Shown here one piece after another: positions 8,157 to 15,302 of a stretch of 64,000 nt of DNA. The DNA is taken from the NCBI GenBank assembly GCA_018399075.1, contig CP073763.1, positions 620,001 through 684,000 of the forward strand, given 5' to 3'. Under the pieces are notes generated by a model. It saw only the letters and a program-made list of their open reading frames with translations. It ran no database searches and was not told the origin of the DNA. Each line of letters starts with the position of its first letter. Position 1 is the first letter of the stretch. Position numbers and translations under genes: made by a program. Source of the stretch: Simkaniaceae bacterium. Lineage in GTDB: Bacteria > Chlamydiota > Chlamydiia > Chlamydiales > Simkaniaceae.

Positions 8157-8837
8157 ATGTCAGCACCAATTGCGCAGCCGAACTCTTGGGAGAGCCAATG
8201 GCAATCTGATCGTCATCATATTGATGAATTGATGGCCCACGGTAAAGTCGGAGAGGCTCTTCAATATATTTTCGCTTCAGTCTTCATGCTAATTGGAGAC
8301 TTCGTACAAGACTACCGCATGAATCGTCAGGCAAAGATTATGAATGCTTTGAAAGAGGTTCAAGAGCTGCGGAATAGTATTCTAAACGACTTTAACCAAT
8401 ATAATAGTTCAAAAACAGGTTCATCGGTGGCTAGTGATGCCGTTAATGATTATAATCAGTTAACAACACTGATGACTGAATTTGAGAAGAAGGGGTATTT
8501 TTCTGATACCTTTGTCGAAGGTTTCGAAGATCACTTTTTAAATTCTAATGATCCGAATGCCACTATTTTTCAAAACACAACACTAGATGTCAGTTCGATT
8601 AATACAGATTGGCATAACGCTTGGGCAAATGCAGGAACAATTCCAAACCAAGGGGGAATTTTAGGGATTGTCAATAACCAATTCAACGAAGCGAAGACAA
8701 CAAGTCAGTCTTCAGTTGTTCAAGCAAAAATTAACTACTGGTCGAAACAAGAATCAACGGCAAAAGCTGTTGTTCATATGGGATTTTCATCTATGACAGG
8801 AGTTGAGAAAACAGCAAATAATAATATCGGAAAATAA
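8157..8837 (+). CDS. Module A gene 1: unknown T3SS-translocon-associated protein
   Basis: 226 aa, helical, begins MSAPIAQPNSWESQWQSDRH, with one moderately hydrophobic stretch (ALQYIFASVFMLIGDFVQDY, about residues 38-58). It resembles the first gene of module B in layout and in local motifs (WxxQxxxxxxxI, L/MxxHGKxxEA, DFNQYNSSK here versus DFDQYSSGK there, and a C-terminal S..QxxINxWSKQES / SQMQTYSKDAS segment). Ribosome binding site TAGGGGG is 6 nt before the ATG. It is the first of four genes that end in the translocators, so it may be a secreted tip, cap or regulatory partner. No known domain was recognised. Confidence 0.75.
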   Translation: MSAPIAQPNSWESQWQSDRHHIDELMAHGKVGEALQYIFASVFMLIGDFVQDYRMNRQAKIMNALKEVQELRNSILNDFNQYNSSKTGSSVASDAVNDYNQLTTLMTEFEKKGYFSDTFVEGFEDHFLNSNDPNATIFQNTTLDVSSINTDWHNAWANAGTIPNQGGILGIVNNQFNEAKTTSQSSVVQAKINYWSKQESTAKAVVHMGFSSMTGVEKTANNNIGK

Positions 8838-8862
8838 TTAAAAAAATAAGGAGGTGGCTAAC

Positions 8863-9261
8863 ATGAGTTCTGAAGGGCTTTTATTTATATTTGAGTCGAT
8901 GGTCGGTTACCAAAATACGATTCAATCTACCCAGCAATTAGATGCAACAACAACGAATAAACTATCAATATTGCTGATGAATATCTACAAGCACTGGGAG
9001 GGGGTTATTAATGATAAAGCAGCCCATCCCCCTAGTTCTGGAGATAAAAACTATGGGCCGGAAGAGAGTCAGTGGGCAACGCAGCTTCAGGTTGATCAAT
9101 CTGAATCACAAGAAGCAGCAACGCAGATTAAACCGTATGTCGATGCCGATACACAGACAATGCAATCAGATGGTAACTCATCGCAAGAAGTGTCGCAGCT
9201 CATTATGACTGTCGACAATATTTTAAGTTCAATTACAAACCTACTGCAAAGTTCATACTAA
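8863..9261 (+). CDS. Module A gene 2: small secreted-type helical protein (CT577 position)
   Basis: 132 aa. AAGGAGG stands 8 nt before ATG 8863; an in-frame GTG at 8854 is inside that binding site and is rejected. The protein is acidic, Gln/Ser rich and helical, and ends IMTVDNILSSITNLLQSSY, closely paralleled by the end of module B gene 2 (ISPLNTVTTLLQSSL). The amphipathic C-terminal helix resembles those of small exported T3SS subunits. In C. trachomatis a small gene (CT577) also directly precedes copB. Role unknown, paralogy to 14855-15274 fairly clear. Confidence 0.75.
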   Translation: MSSEGLLFIFESMVGYQNTIQSTQQLDATTTNKLSILLMNIYKHWEGVINDKAAHPPSSGDKNYGPEESQWATQLQVDQSESQEAATQIKPYVDADTQTMQSDGNSSQEVSQLIMTVDNILSSITNLLQSSY

Positions 9262-9282
9262 TAATACTAGGGGTAAATACTT

Positions 9283-12200
9283 ATGGAAAATAATACTAAA
9301 CAGGTGCAAGACAGTGTGCGCCATATCACAAGTTCAATTTCAGAAAAGGGAGCGAGTTCAGAGGATCTATTAACCTCAACGGTTTCACTTCGCACGAATG
9401 AGGTTTTAGAGCATTTAGGGATTCATTACGCTCATGAAAATCCGCTGGTTCTTCAAAGGCTTCAAGAAGAAGAAGGAAAGAAACAGGCTCAAAAAGCTAA
9501 AGAAGAACTTCTTTATCAAACACTTAACACTAATGAAACTCAAGGAGATACAGCTAGCGGACAAAACGCAGTTTTTGAAGCTGCAGGACTCCTTTCAAAA
9601 CTGGGGATCGAAGCGGATAAAAATACAGCATTTGATGAACAGGTAAATGAAAAAGTCAATAAGCTCAATACAAACAATCTATTAACCCAAGAAAAATTGG
9701 TCGATGCTTTTGTGAAGTATATGAAATCGATCAATGATAATGACTGGTGGGGTGGAAACAATGGACCTGAAGGAAACTGGCAGGATTTTGAGCAAATGAT
9801 TCAAGATCTTAAAGCTTGGTTCAAAGGAAATCCTCAGATCGAAACAATGCTCAACAACATTCAAGGATTTTGCCATGATAATTGGGGGCAATTTTGGAAT
9901 GATCCTTTTATGGGGTGGAATTTTGGGGGCTACTTCTATCAAATCTTCAAAAACCAAGTGATGCCTCAGTTGGAGTCGATCTTAGAAAAAGCCATGGAAA
10001 TGCCATCCCCCTTCCAAAGGGTCCTTAATGAAGAGATGGAGAAACTTGAAAAAGAGAACAATCAAGCTAGTCAGTTTTTCCTAGCGCTTCAAATTAAAGT
10101 TGCTGAGGGGGGGAAGCACTCAACAGGCCAAAATGCGATCTTTGAATCTGCAGCTTTAGTTTCAGATGTGGCTGACGATGCGGAAACTAATGAGATCAAT
10201 AACCTTCAAAAGCGTCTTGTTGAACTGCGGATGCAACTTCAGCATTTAGTGAAAATGGAAAAACTCCTCAATCAGTTTACCTCTGCAGTTCAACAGTTTG
10301 AGAAAACACATGATTTTGGAGACTTTTTCAAAGTCCTTCTCACCCTTTTCAGTGAGTTTGGGAAAAATCCTGGAGTACGCAAGGAGCTCAATCAAATTTT
10401 AAAGCAAGGAATTGGAGCCTTCGTTGACTCAAAAATGATGAACTGGTGGTTTGGGAATAATAACTATATTTGGAATCAGTTTGCCGATTCCATCGTCTCA
10501 ACATTCGATAATATCGAGAAAACTAATATGGATGATCCAGCTTTAGCCGAGCTTTATATCTCACAAGGGAAAGCAGCCTTTGATAAGGTGATCAATAAAG
10601 CCCTTAAGCAGATTTCTGAGCTTGAGCAGATTATTCATTATATTGAAGAAGATCATGGGGAAAAAGCAATCTTTATGATGGAAGAGATTGTCATGCAACT
10701 TGAAGCTGTAGCTTTAAAGAAGAATGCTAATCAAAACAAAATTCAAGAAAAAGAATCTGAAGCCAATATCCTCGCACTTAAACAGACACTTACTAAAATC
10801 ACTGCAGCGTTGAAGAAACTGGAGAAAGCTGAACATCACCATCATCATGGAATATTTGGATGGATTGAAGATGCCTTTGATGCCATTGCCCATGTTTTAG
10901 CCGATATTGGAAAATTATTTGCTCATGTTGTTACGGGAAACTTTGCTGCTGCGGGCAATGACTTAAAGGATCTCTCTAAGGGACTTAAAATGTATGCGAA
11001 ATTTTTCGAAGCCTTAGCAAAAGGACATGTTCTGCAGGCCTTTGAAATTTTTGAGGCTGTTATGATTTCAGCAATGCTGACAGGTGGAATAGGCCTTATT
11101 GCGACGAATAGTCAATTTACAAAGGATATCCAAAACGGTGTGAAACTTGTTGTTGACGCTGTGCGCGCCTTTGTTCAACTTCTAGGAGCAGGACTCATGG
11201 CGGCGCTTGGGCAGGAAGATCTCGCTTCGAAGATCATGAAATCAGACAAGAAGCTTGGAATCGATATGCTCGAGAACCCAGCGCTTAAACCTTTAATGGA
11301 TGTGGCGATGGTTGTTGTGATTTGCTTAGCTGTTGCTGCGCAGCAATACTGGCTTGCAGGGATTATGACCGTCATGCTTGTCATGTCTGATTTTGGAGTG
11401 ATGGATAAAATCACTGGCGGGATTGCTAAGCTCTTCGAAGATATGGGTGTCAGCGATAAAGTGGCAAAAGTTCTTGCTGATGTCACGGTTGTTATTATTG
11501 TAACTGCTCTGACGCTCGGAGCCGGTTCACTCGATGCATCTGGTGAAGAAGTAGGCGAGTTGGCTGCTGAAAGTTCTGGAGAAGGTGGCGAAGAGAATGC
11601 ACCTGTTAAGGATGAAGATGTAGCAGCTGCAACGATTGTCCAACAAGTTGGTGCTCAGGTTGTAGAAGCTGTATCCCAAAACGCTGCAAATGCAGCCAAT
11701 AATGCTGCTGATCAAGTCGCTCAAGAAGAAGAGAATTTCTTAGCAAGAGCAGCGCGCGCCATTGGGGAAACTGTTGGTAAACGGGGTGGAGCTGCGCTGA
11801 CTGGATTTGGAATTTCATTCGGTTCAACATCGTTTGGAGTTGACTTAGCAAAAGCGATCGACTCGAAAGATAAAGAACTGATGGAGATTTTAGAAATTGT
11901 CCAAGCTGTAATGGCTGCGATTGCGGCAGCTGTTGGTGGAGCAGGTATGGCTTTTGGTGGTGCTGCTGAAGGAGCAACGTCATCTGCAGCAGAATCAAGT
12001 TCCTCGATTACAGATGGTATTCGAAAAATCATTCCAAAACTTGCTGACTATATTGAGCAAATGGCGACTTACATGGATGAAAATGCGGAAGAGCTTACTC
12101 AGCTTGCTTCAAAGGCTCTAAGAGTTTCGATGGTGACGCAAGGAGTTGGTCAAGGCATGGAAGGGGGACTTGAAATGCTTAAAGGAGATTATCTAGAAGA

Positions 12201-12393
12201 ACTTTCAAAAGAGAAAGGGTTTTTCCAAGCCATCCAAGCATTCCAACAGATCAATAATGCTCAAATTCAGCAAACAGACACGCACCGTGGTGCTCTCATT
12301 AAAGAGTTTGATAAATGGAATGACGAATTGATTAAAGCACCAGGACTCGTTGCTGATGCTCAATACCAAGTTATGTCACAAAATATTGTTTAA
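9283..12393 (+). CDS. Module A giant CopB-like hydrophobic translocator (SctE type)
   Basis: 1036 aa. The soluble helical N-terminal half contains a duplicated module of about 190 aa: SGQNAVFEAAGLLSKLG near residue 93 and TGQNAIFESAALVSD near 282, each followed by Trp-rich segments (DWWGGNN, NWWFGNNN). A native HHHHH run occurs near residue 517. Membrane segments lie at about 587-612, 620-645, 670-705, 730-750, 838-855 and 871-897, including AFVQLLGAGLM and QQYWLAGIMTVMLVM. The C-terminal tail is amphipathic. The layout (helical N-terminus, hydrophobic core, partner gene with one hydrophobic segment) fits pore-forming T3SS translocators. It is twice the size of CopB (487 aa). A paralogue is at 15303-17738. 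Confidence 0.7.
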   Translation: MENNTKQVQDSVRHITSSISEKGASSEDLLTSTVSLRTNEVLEHLGIHYAHENPLVLQRLQEEEGKKQAQKAKEELLYQTLNTNETQGDTASGQNAVFEAAGLLSKLGIEADKNTAFDEQVNEKVNKLNTNNLLTQEKLVDAFVKYMKSINDNDWWGGNNGPEGNWQDFEQMIQDLKAWFKGNPQIETMLNNIQGFCHDNWGQFWNDPFMGWNFGGYFYQIFKNQVMPQLESILEKAMEMPSPFQRVLNEEMEKLEKENNQASQFFLALQIKVAEGGKHSTGQNAIFESAALVSDVADDAETNEINNLQKRLVELRMQLQHLVKMEKLLNQFTSAVQQFEKTHDFGDFFKVLLTLFSEFGKNPGVRKELNQILKQGIGAFVDSKMMNWWFGNNNYIWNQFADSIVSTFDNIEKTNMDDPALAELYISQGKAAFDKVINKALKQISELEQIIHYIEEDHGEKAIFMMEEIVMQLEAVALKKNANQNKIQEKESEANILALKQTLTKITAALKKLEKAEHHHHHGIFGWIEDAFDAIAHVLADIGKLFAHVVTGNFAAAGNDLKDLSKGLKMYAKFFEALAKGHVLQAFEIFEAVMISAMLTGGIGLIATNSQFTKDIQNGVKLVVDAVRAFVQLLGAGLMAALGQEDLASKIMKSDKKLGIDMLENPALKPLMDVAMVVVICLAVAAQQYWLAGIMTVMLVMSDFGVMDKITGGIAKLFEDMGVSDKVAKVLADVTVVIIVTALTLGAGSLDASGEEVGELAAESSGEGGEENAPVKDEDVAAATIVQQVGAQVVEAVSQNAANAANNAADQVAQEEENFLARAARAIGETVGKRGGAALTGFGISFGSTSFGVDLAKAIDSKDKELMEILEIVQAVMAAIAAAVGGAGMAFGGAAEGATSSAAESSSSITDGIRKIIPKLADYIEQMATYMDENAEELTQLASKALRVSMVTQGVGQGMEGGLEMLKGDYLEELSKEKGFFQAIQAFQQINNAQIQQTDTHRGALIKEFDKWNDELIKAPGLVADAQYQVMSQNIV

Positions 12394-12414
12394 TATCAGG
12401 GGGAAATAAATATT

Positions 12415-13341
12415 ATGTCAACAAATGCACAACAAATGGTTACAGAATTACCACCAACAGCAAGCCAGACTTTAGGGCCTGCTAGTGGTGGAAGCCGCGC
12501 GGAATATATGCCGGGACTTTCCTATATCGTGGGACCAGCTATGATGTCCCTTCTTAGGATGTGGGCACAAATTTCAAATCTCTATCAGGAGCTTGTCACA
12601 ACGGTGACAGGAACAAGTATGAGTGGAGCCCTAAATATTGCAAACTTCGATATACAGCTTGGTAAAGATCAGAAGGCTGAAAGTTATGCAACGGGAATCT
12701 CGGGTATTGTTGCCGGAGTGCCGACTGCAGCAATGGGTGCTCATGGAATGCTAAGTTCTGATGCGGAACTCACTAGTATTGGTGAGGAAGAAAAAGGTGC
12801 TACAAGTTACAAGTCGATGATCGATGAAGAAGTTAATAAAGGGCCGAATGCGGGTGTCGATGAAAGAGAAAAATTGGGTCAAGACAAAAAAGATGAAATT
12901 GATCATCAAGTAAACAAGCTTAAGGATAAATCAGCGTTTAAAGGGCAGGAGCCTTCAGAAGAAGAAAGAGAGGCTGTGAAAAATTCTACCTATAAGCGAA
13001 AAGTAAAGCTTCAAGACGAGTACCGCAAAAAGCTCGAGAGTATTGCGAGTAGAAAGCAAGCCCGCATGAGCGAGATATCTAATAGGAATAATATGAGAGT
13101 ACAGGTTTCAAGTGCTCTTGGACAGGTCTCAACTGGAGGCGGAAATATTGCTGCAGGAAATGACAGGCTCGAACAACAAGAGCAAAATGCGAAAGTCGCT
13201 GTAGTGGACGCAGCTCTGAAAGGAGTCCTAGAAAGTACGGGTTCTCATTTCAGAAGTCAGGTTGATAAGATGCTCGAGGAAGCGCTTCAGTCCGTAAGTG
13301 CTTTAAATGCAATTAGTAACGCTAATAAAGCTAACGGATAA
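12415..13341 (+). CDS. Module A CopD-like minor translocator (SctB type)
   Basis: 308 aa. There is a polar N-terminus, a single weakly hydrophobic Gly/Ala region (ATGISGIVAGVPTAAMGAHG, about residues 100-120), a long charged coiled-coil middle and an amphipathic C-terminal helix ending AISNANKANG. The paralogue in module B ends ATISNGNKFQG. A single hydrophobic segment with coiled coil, placed right after the large translocator, is the SctB/CopD arrangement (CT578-CT579). AGGGGG precedes the ATG. A strong terminator follows, so this is the last gene of the module. Confidence 0.7.
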   Translation: MSTNAQQMVTELPPTASQTLGPASGGSRAEYMPGLSYIVGPAMMSLLRMWAQISNLYQELVTTVTGTSMSGALNIANFDIQLGKDQKAESYATGISGIVAGVPTAAMGAHGMLSSDAELTSIGEEEKGATSYKSMIDEEVNKGPNAGVDEREKLGQDKKDEIDHQVNKLKDKSAFKGQEPSEEEREAVKNSTYKRKVKLQDEYRKKLESIASRKQARMSEISNRNNMRVQVSSALGQVSTGGGNIAAGNDRLEQQEQNAKVAVVDAALKGVLESTGSHFRSQVDKMLEEALQSVSALNAISNANKANG

Positions 13342-13355
13342 CCTCAATTCTATTA

Positions 13356-13381
13356 GGGTGGGATTCTCCCCACCCTTTTTT
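13356..13381 (+). terminator. Rho-independent terminator of module A
   Basis: Stem GGGTGGG (13356-13362) with CCCACCC (13369-13375), 6-nt loop, followed by TTTTTT. It lies 14 nt after the last stop codon. Confidence 0.9.
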
Positions 13382-13780
13382 CTGCTCAGAAATAGATCAT
13401 AAGTTACTAATAATCAATAAATAATAAAATAGTTATTAAGAATAAATAAAGAAAACTGTTGATAAATTAACGAGATATGTTAATATAAATCTAGGGACTA
13501 TCTGGGTAATTAGATAATAGACCATAATATTAGATAGTTCAGTAATATTGTTATAATGTAATAGACCATAAGCATTGTCAGGTATTCCATAGGGATGACC
13601 ATTTGTTGGTAATATTTTTATCAAGCCGAATGGCAGATCCTATCATAAAATTACTCAGAGGGGGAGAGCCTGTGAGTAAGTCATATTAAACCAAACTTGC
13701 TTGCTATTAGCTTGGCGATATTTGCTAGGCAGAAAACAGATATTTTTGAGTCGAACCTAGGCAAATCACTAGTGGCCTAG
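13382..13780 (+). other. AT-rich gene-free spacer between translocon modules
   Basis: No credible gene on either strand. It holds a 12-bp direct repeat AATAGACCATAA at 13516-13527 and 13560-13571, with a TATAAT (13552-13557) between them that could be a -10 element, though no good -35 is visible. The GC content rises sharply at the structured stretch that follows. Confidence 0.5.
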
Positions 13781-13785
13781 CTTCG

Positions 13786-14066
13786 GAGCAAAAGCTTTGC
13801 TCTAGCAAATGGAGCTTGAAGGGATTCTTATATCCCAGGGGTTTGGGAAGGCCCATGATTCAAGCTCGCTATTGGCTGATGCCAAAAAAGGAGCACTTAT
13901 CGTAAGTGCGGTACAAAAGGGTATGCCTGCTTTAGGGAAGCGGGTGAATTTAGGGGTTTAGGTACAAAAAAGGGGAAATATTCTTTCAGAACATTTCTGT
14001 CCGACCAAATGTTTCAATACATTTCCATATTGCCCGTAAATAATACTATCTAAACAGTAGTTTAGA
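13786..14066 (+). promoter_or_regulatory. Structured untranslated leader (or small RNA) of translocon module B
   Basis: A chain of inverted repeats: GAGCAAA-agc-TTTGCTC (13786-13802); a 9-bp outer stem GAGCTTGAA (13812-13820) with TTCAAGCTC (13859-13867), enclosing GGGAT-N6-ATCCC (13821-13836); TTGGC-tgat-GCCAA (13872-13885); and GCACTTA-tcg-TAAGTGC (13893-13909), abutting GGTACAAA (13910-13917). Next come CCTGCTT/AAGCGGG with one G-U pair, a second GGTACAAA (13961-13968) and TCTAAAC-agta-GTTTAGA (14049-14066). The GTAAGTG hairpin plus paired GGTACAAA motifs are shared with the leader of module A. Confidence 0.6.
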
Positions 14067-14096
14067 ATAATAAAAACATAATAAGGGAAATAATTT

Positions 14097-14840
14097 ATGT
14101 CAGTAGATCCAATGCCAAATGGGTACTCCAGCCATATTCAGCCTCCTAAAATTGAGGATGCTGGAACTTTAACGTGGTGGGAAGCTCAATATACAGCGAT
14201 TTTAACCAAACTCAAAGATTTGGTTGATCATGGCAAGGCTCAAGAAGCCTACAAAGAAATTCCGATGGCTATGGATATGGCCCAAAACTATACATCGAAT
14301 GGTCAGAACGTTGAAGTTTCTGACAAATCTAACTTTGATAGTACAATTGGGAAATATATCAACGCAATTCAGGAAGACTTTGACCAATACTCTTCAGGAA
14401 AGATTCCTACCGATCCTAATACTGGGAAACCGATTGATTATGCTGGGGATGCTCAGTTTGCTAAGTCTAAGATTGAGGCTTTAATGAAGCAATATCCTGA
14501 ATTTGCAGATGCATTAGGAGATGTGAGTAACCAATTAGATGCGATGTTTACTCTCCCAAGTGGTCAAACGGATCTTGCAAGTTATTGGGCAAGTCTATGG
14601 AAGTTACCAGATCCAACTGATACATCACAAAAGGATGCTTACCAAGGAACCTCTGTTGTGAGTAATGCGATTAACGCGGCACGTAACGATGTGGAATCAC
14701 AAAACACCATTCTGAACTCTCAGATGCAAACTTATTCTAAAGATGCTTCTAAGGACCTTGCCTTTGAGCAAGACTGTTTCCGTTCAGAGATGGATATGAT
14801 CAAAGCACCAGTAACCGCTGCACAAAGCGCATCAAGCTAA
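14097..14840 (+). CDS. Module B gene 1: unknown T3SS-translocon-associated protein
   Basis: 247 aa, helical, soluble, begins MSVDPMPNGYSSHIQPPKIE. It is a divergent paralogue of the 8157 gene: same position, similar length, shared local motifs (WWEAQYTAILTKLKDLVDHG versus WESQWQSDRHHIDELMAHG, and DFDQYSSGK versus DFNQYNSSK). It lacks the hydrophobic stretch seen in the module A copy. AAGGGAAA precedes the ATG. It leads a compact four-gene run with spacings of 14-31 nt. Function unknown. Confidence 0.75.
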   Translation: MSVDPMPNGYSSHIQPPKIEDAGTLTWWEAQYTAILTKLKDLVDHGKAQEAYKEIPMAMDMAQNYTSNGQNVEVSDKSNFDSTIGKYINAIQEDFDQYSSGKIPTDPNTGKPIDYAGDAQFAKSKIEALMKQYPEFADALGDVSNQLDAMFTLPSGQTDLASYWASLWKLPDPTDTSQKDAYQGTSVVSNAINAARNDVESQNTILNSQMQTYSKDASKDLAFEQDCFRSEMDMIKAPVTAAQSASS

Positions 14841-14854
14841 TAGGAGGCAATAAT

Positions 14855-15274
14855 ATGACATCAGACTTTAAACCAGTATCTAATGGATTTAGCTTTGCTT
14901 GTACCTCTTCATACAATATCGAAGGGACTGCAAATGCATCGCAAAGAATTCAAGCGGAGCATGTTGATTTGGTTGGCGAGAAAACCTCTGAGGCCAATAC
15001 CAACATGATTAACGCCGATAATATAGAAATGGGAAAAATGCCGACTGATACTTCAAGTAAAACTTACTCTGAAGAGGTTCAAGAGTGGCAGACGAAATAT
15101 AACTTAATTAACACCACCGGACAAATGCCTGTGAACGAGCTTCAAACTGAAGCGCAAAATGATGGATCGAACTTGCAAGCTGTTGGAAACTTTATACAGA
15201 ACCTACTTCAAATTCAATCAGCAATTATCTCGCCACTAAATACAGTAACAACTCTTTTACAAAGTTCATTATAA
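14855..15274 (+). CDS. Module B gene 2: small secreted-type helical protein
   Basis: 139 aa, Asn/Thr/Ser/Gln rich, no Lys-rich tail, ends in an amphipathic helix (IISPLNTVTTLLQSSL) matching the end of the 8863 gene product. TAGGAGG lies 7 nt before the ATG. Such small proteins with a C-terminal amphipathic helix upstream of translocators could be exported tip, filament or chaperone-like components. In position it corresponds to CT577, upstream of copB. No family was recognised with certainty. Confidence 0.75.
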   Translation: MTSDFKPVSNGFSFACTSSYNIEGTANASQRIQAEHVDLVGEKTSEANTNMINADNIEMGKMPTDTSSKTYSEEVQEWQTKYNLINTTGQMPVNELQTEAQNDGSNLQAVGNFIQNLLQIQSAIISPLNTVTTLLQSSL

Positions 15275-15302
15275 AATAAATAATTAATAGGGAATAAAAA
15301 AT

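Noticed and set aside
10829-10850. Poly-His as a sign of an engineered tag
   Set aside because: It is internal, mixed codons, and matched by EHHSGG in the natural paralogue.
13516-13571. Two AATAGACCATAA repeats as a CRISPR or iteron array
   Set aside because: Only two copies, 44 nt apart, in AT-rich spacer; too little for either interpretation.
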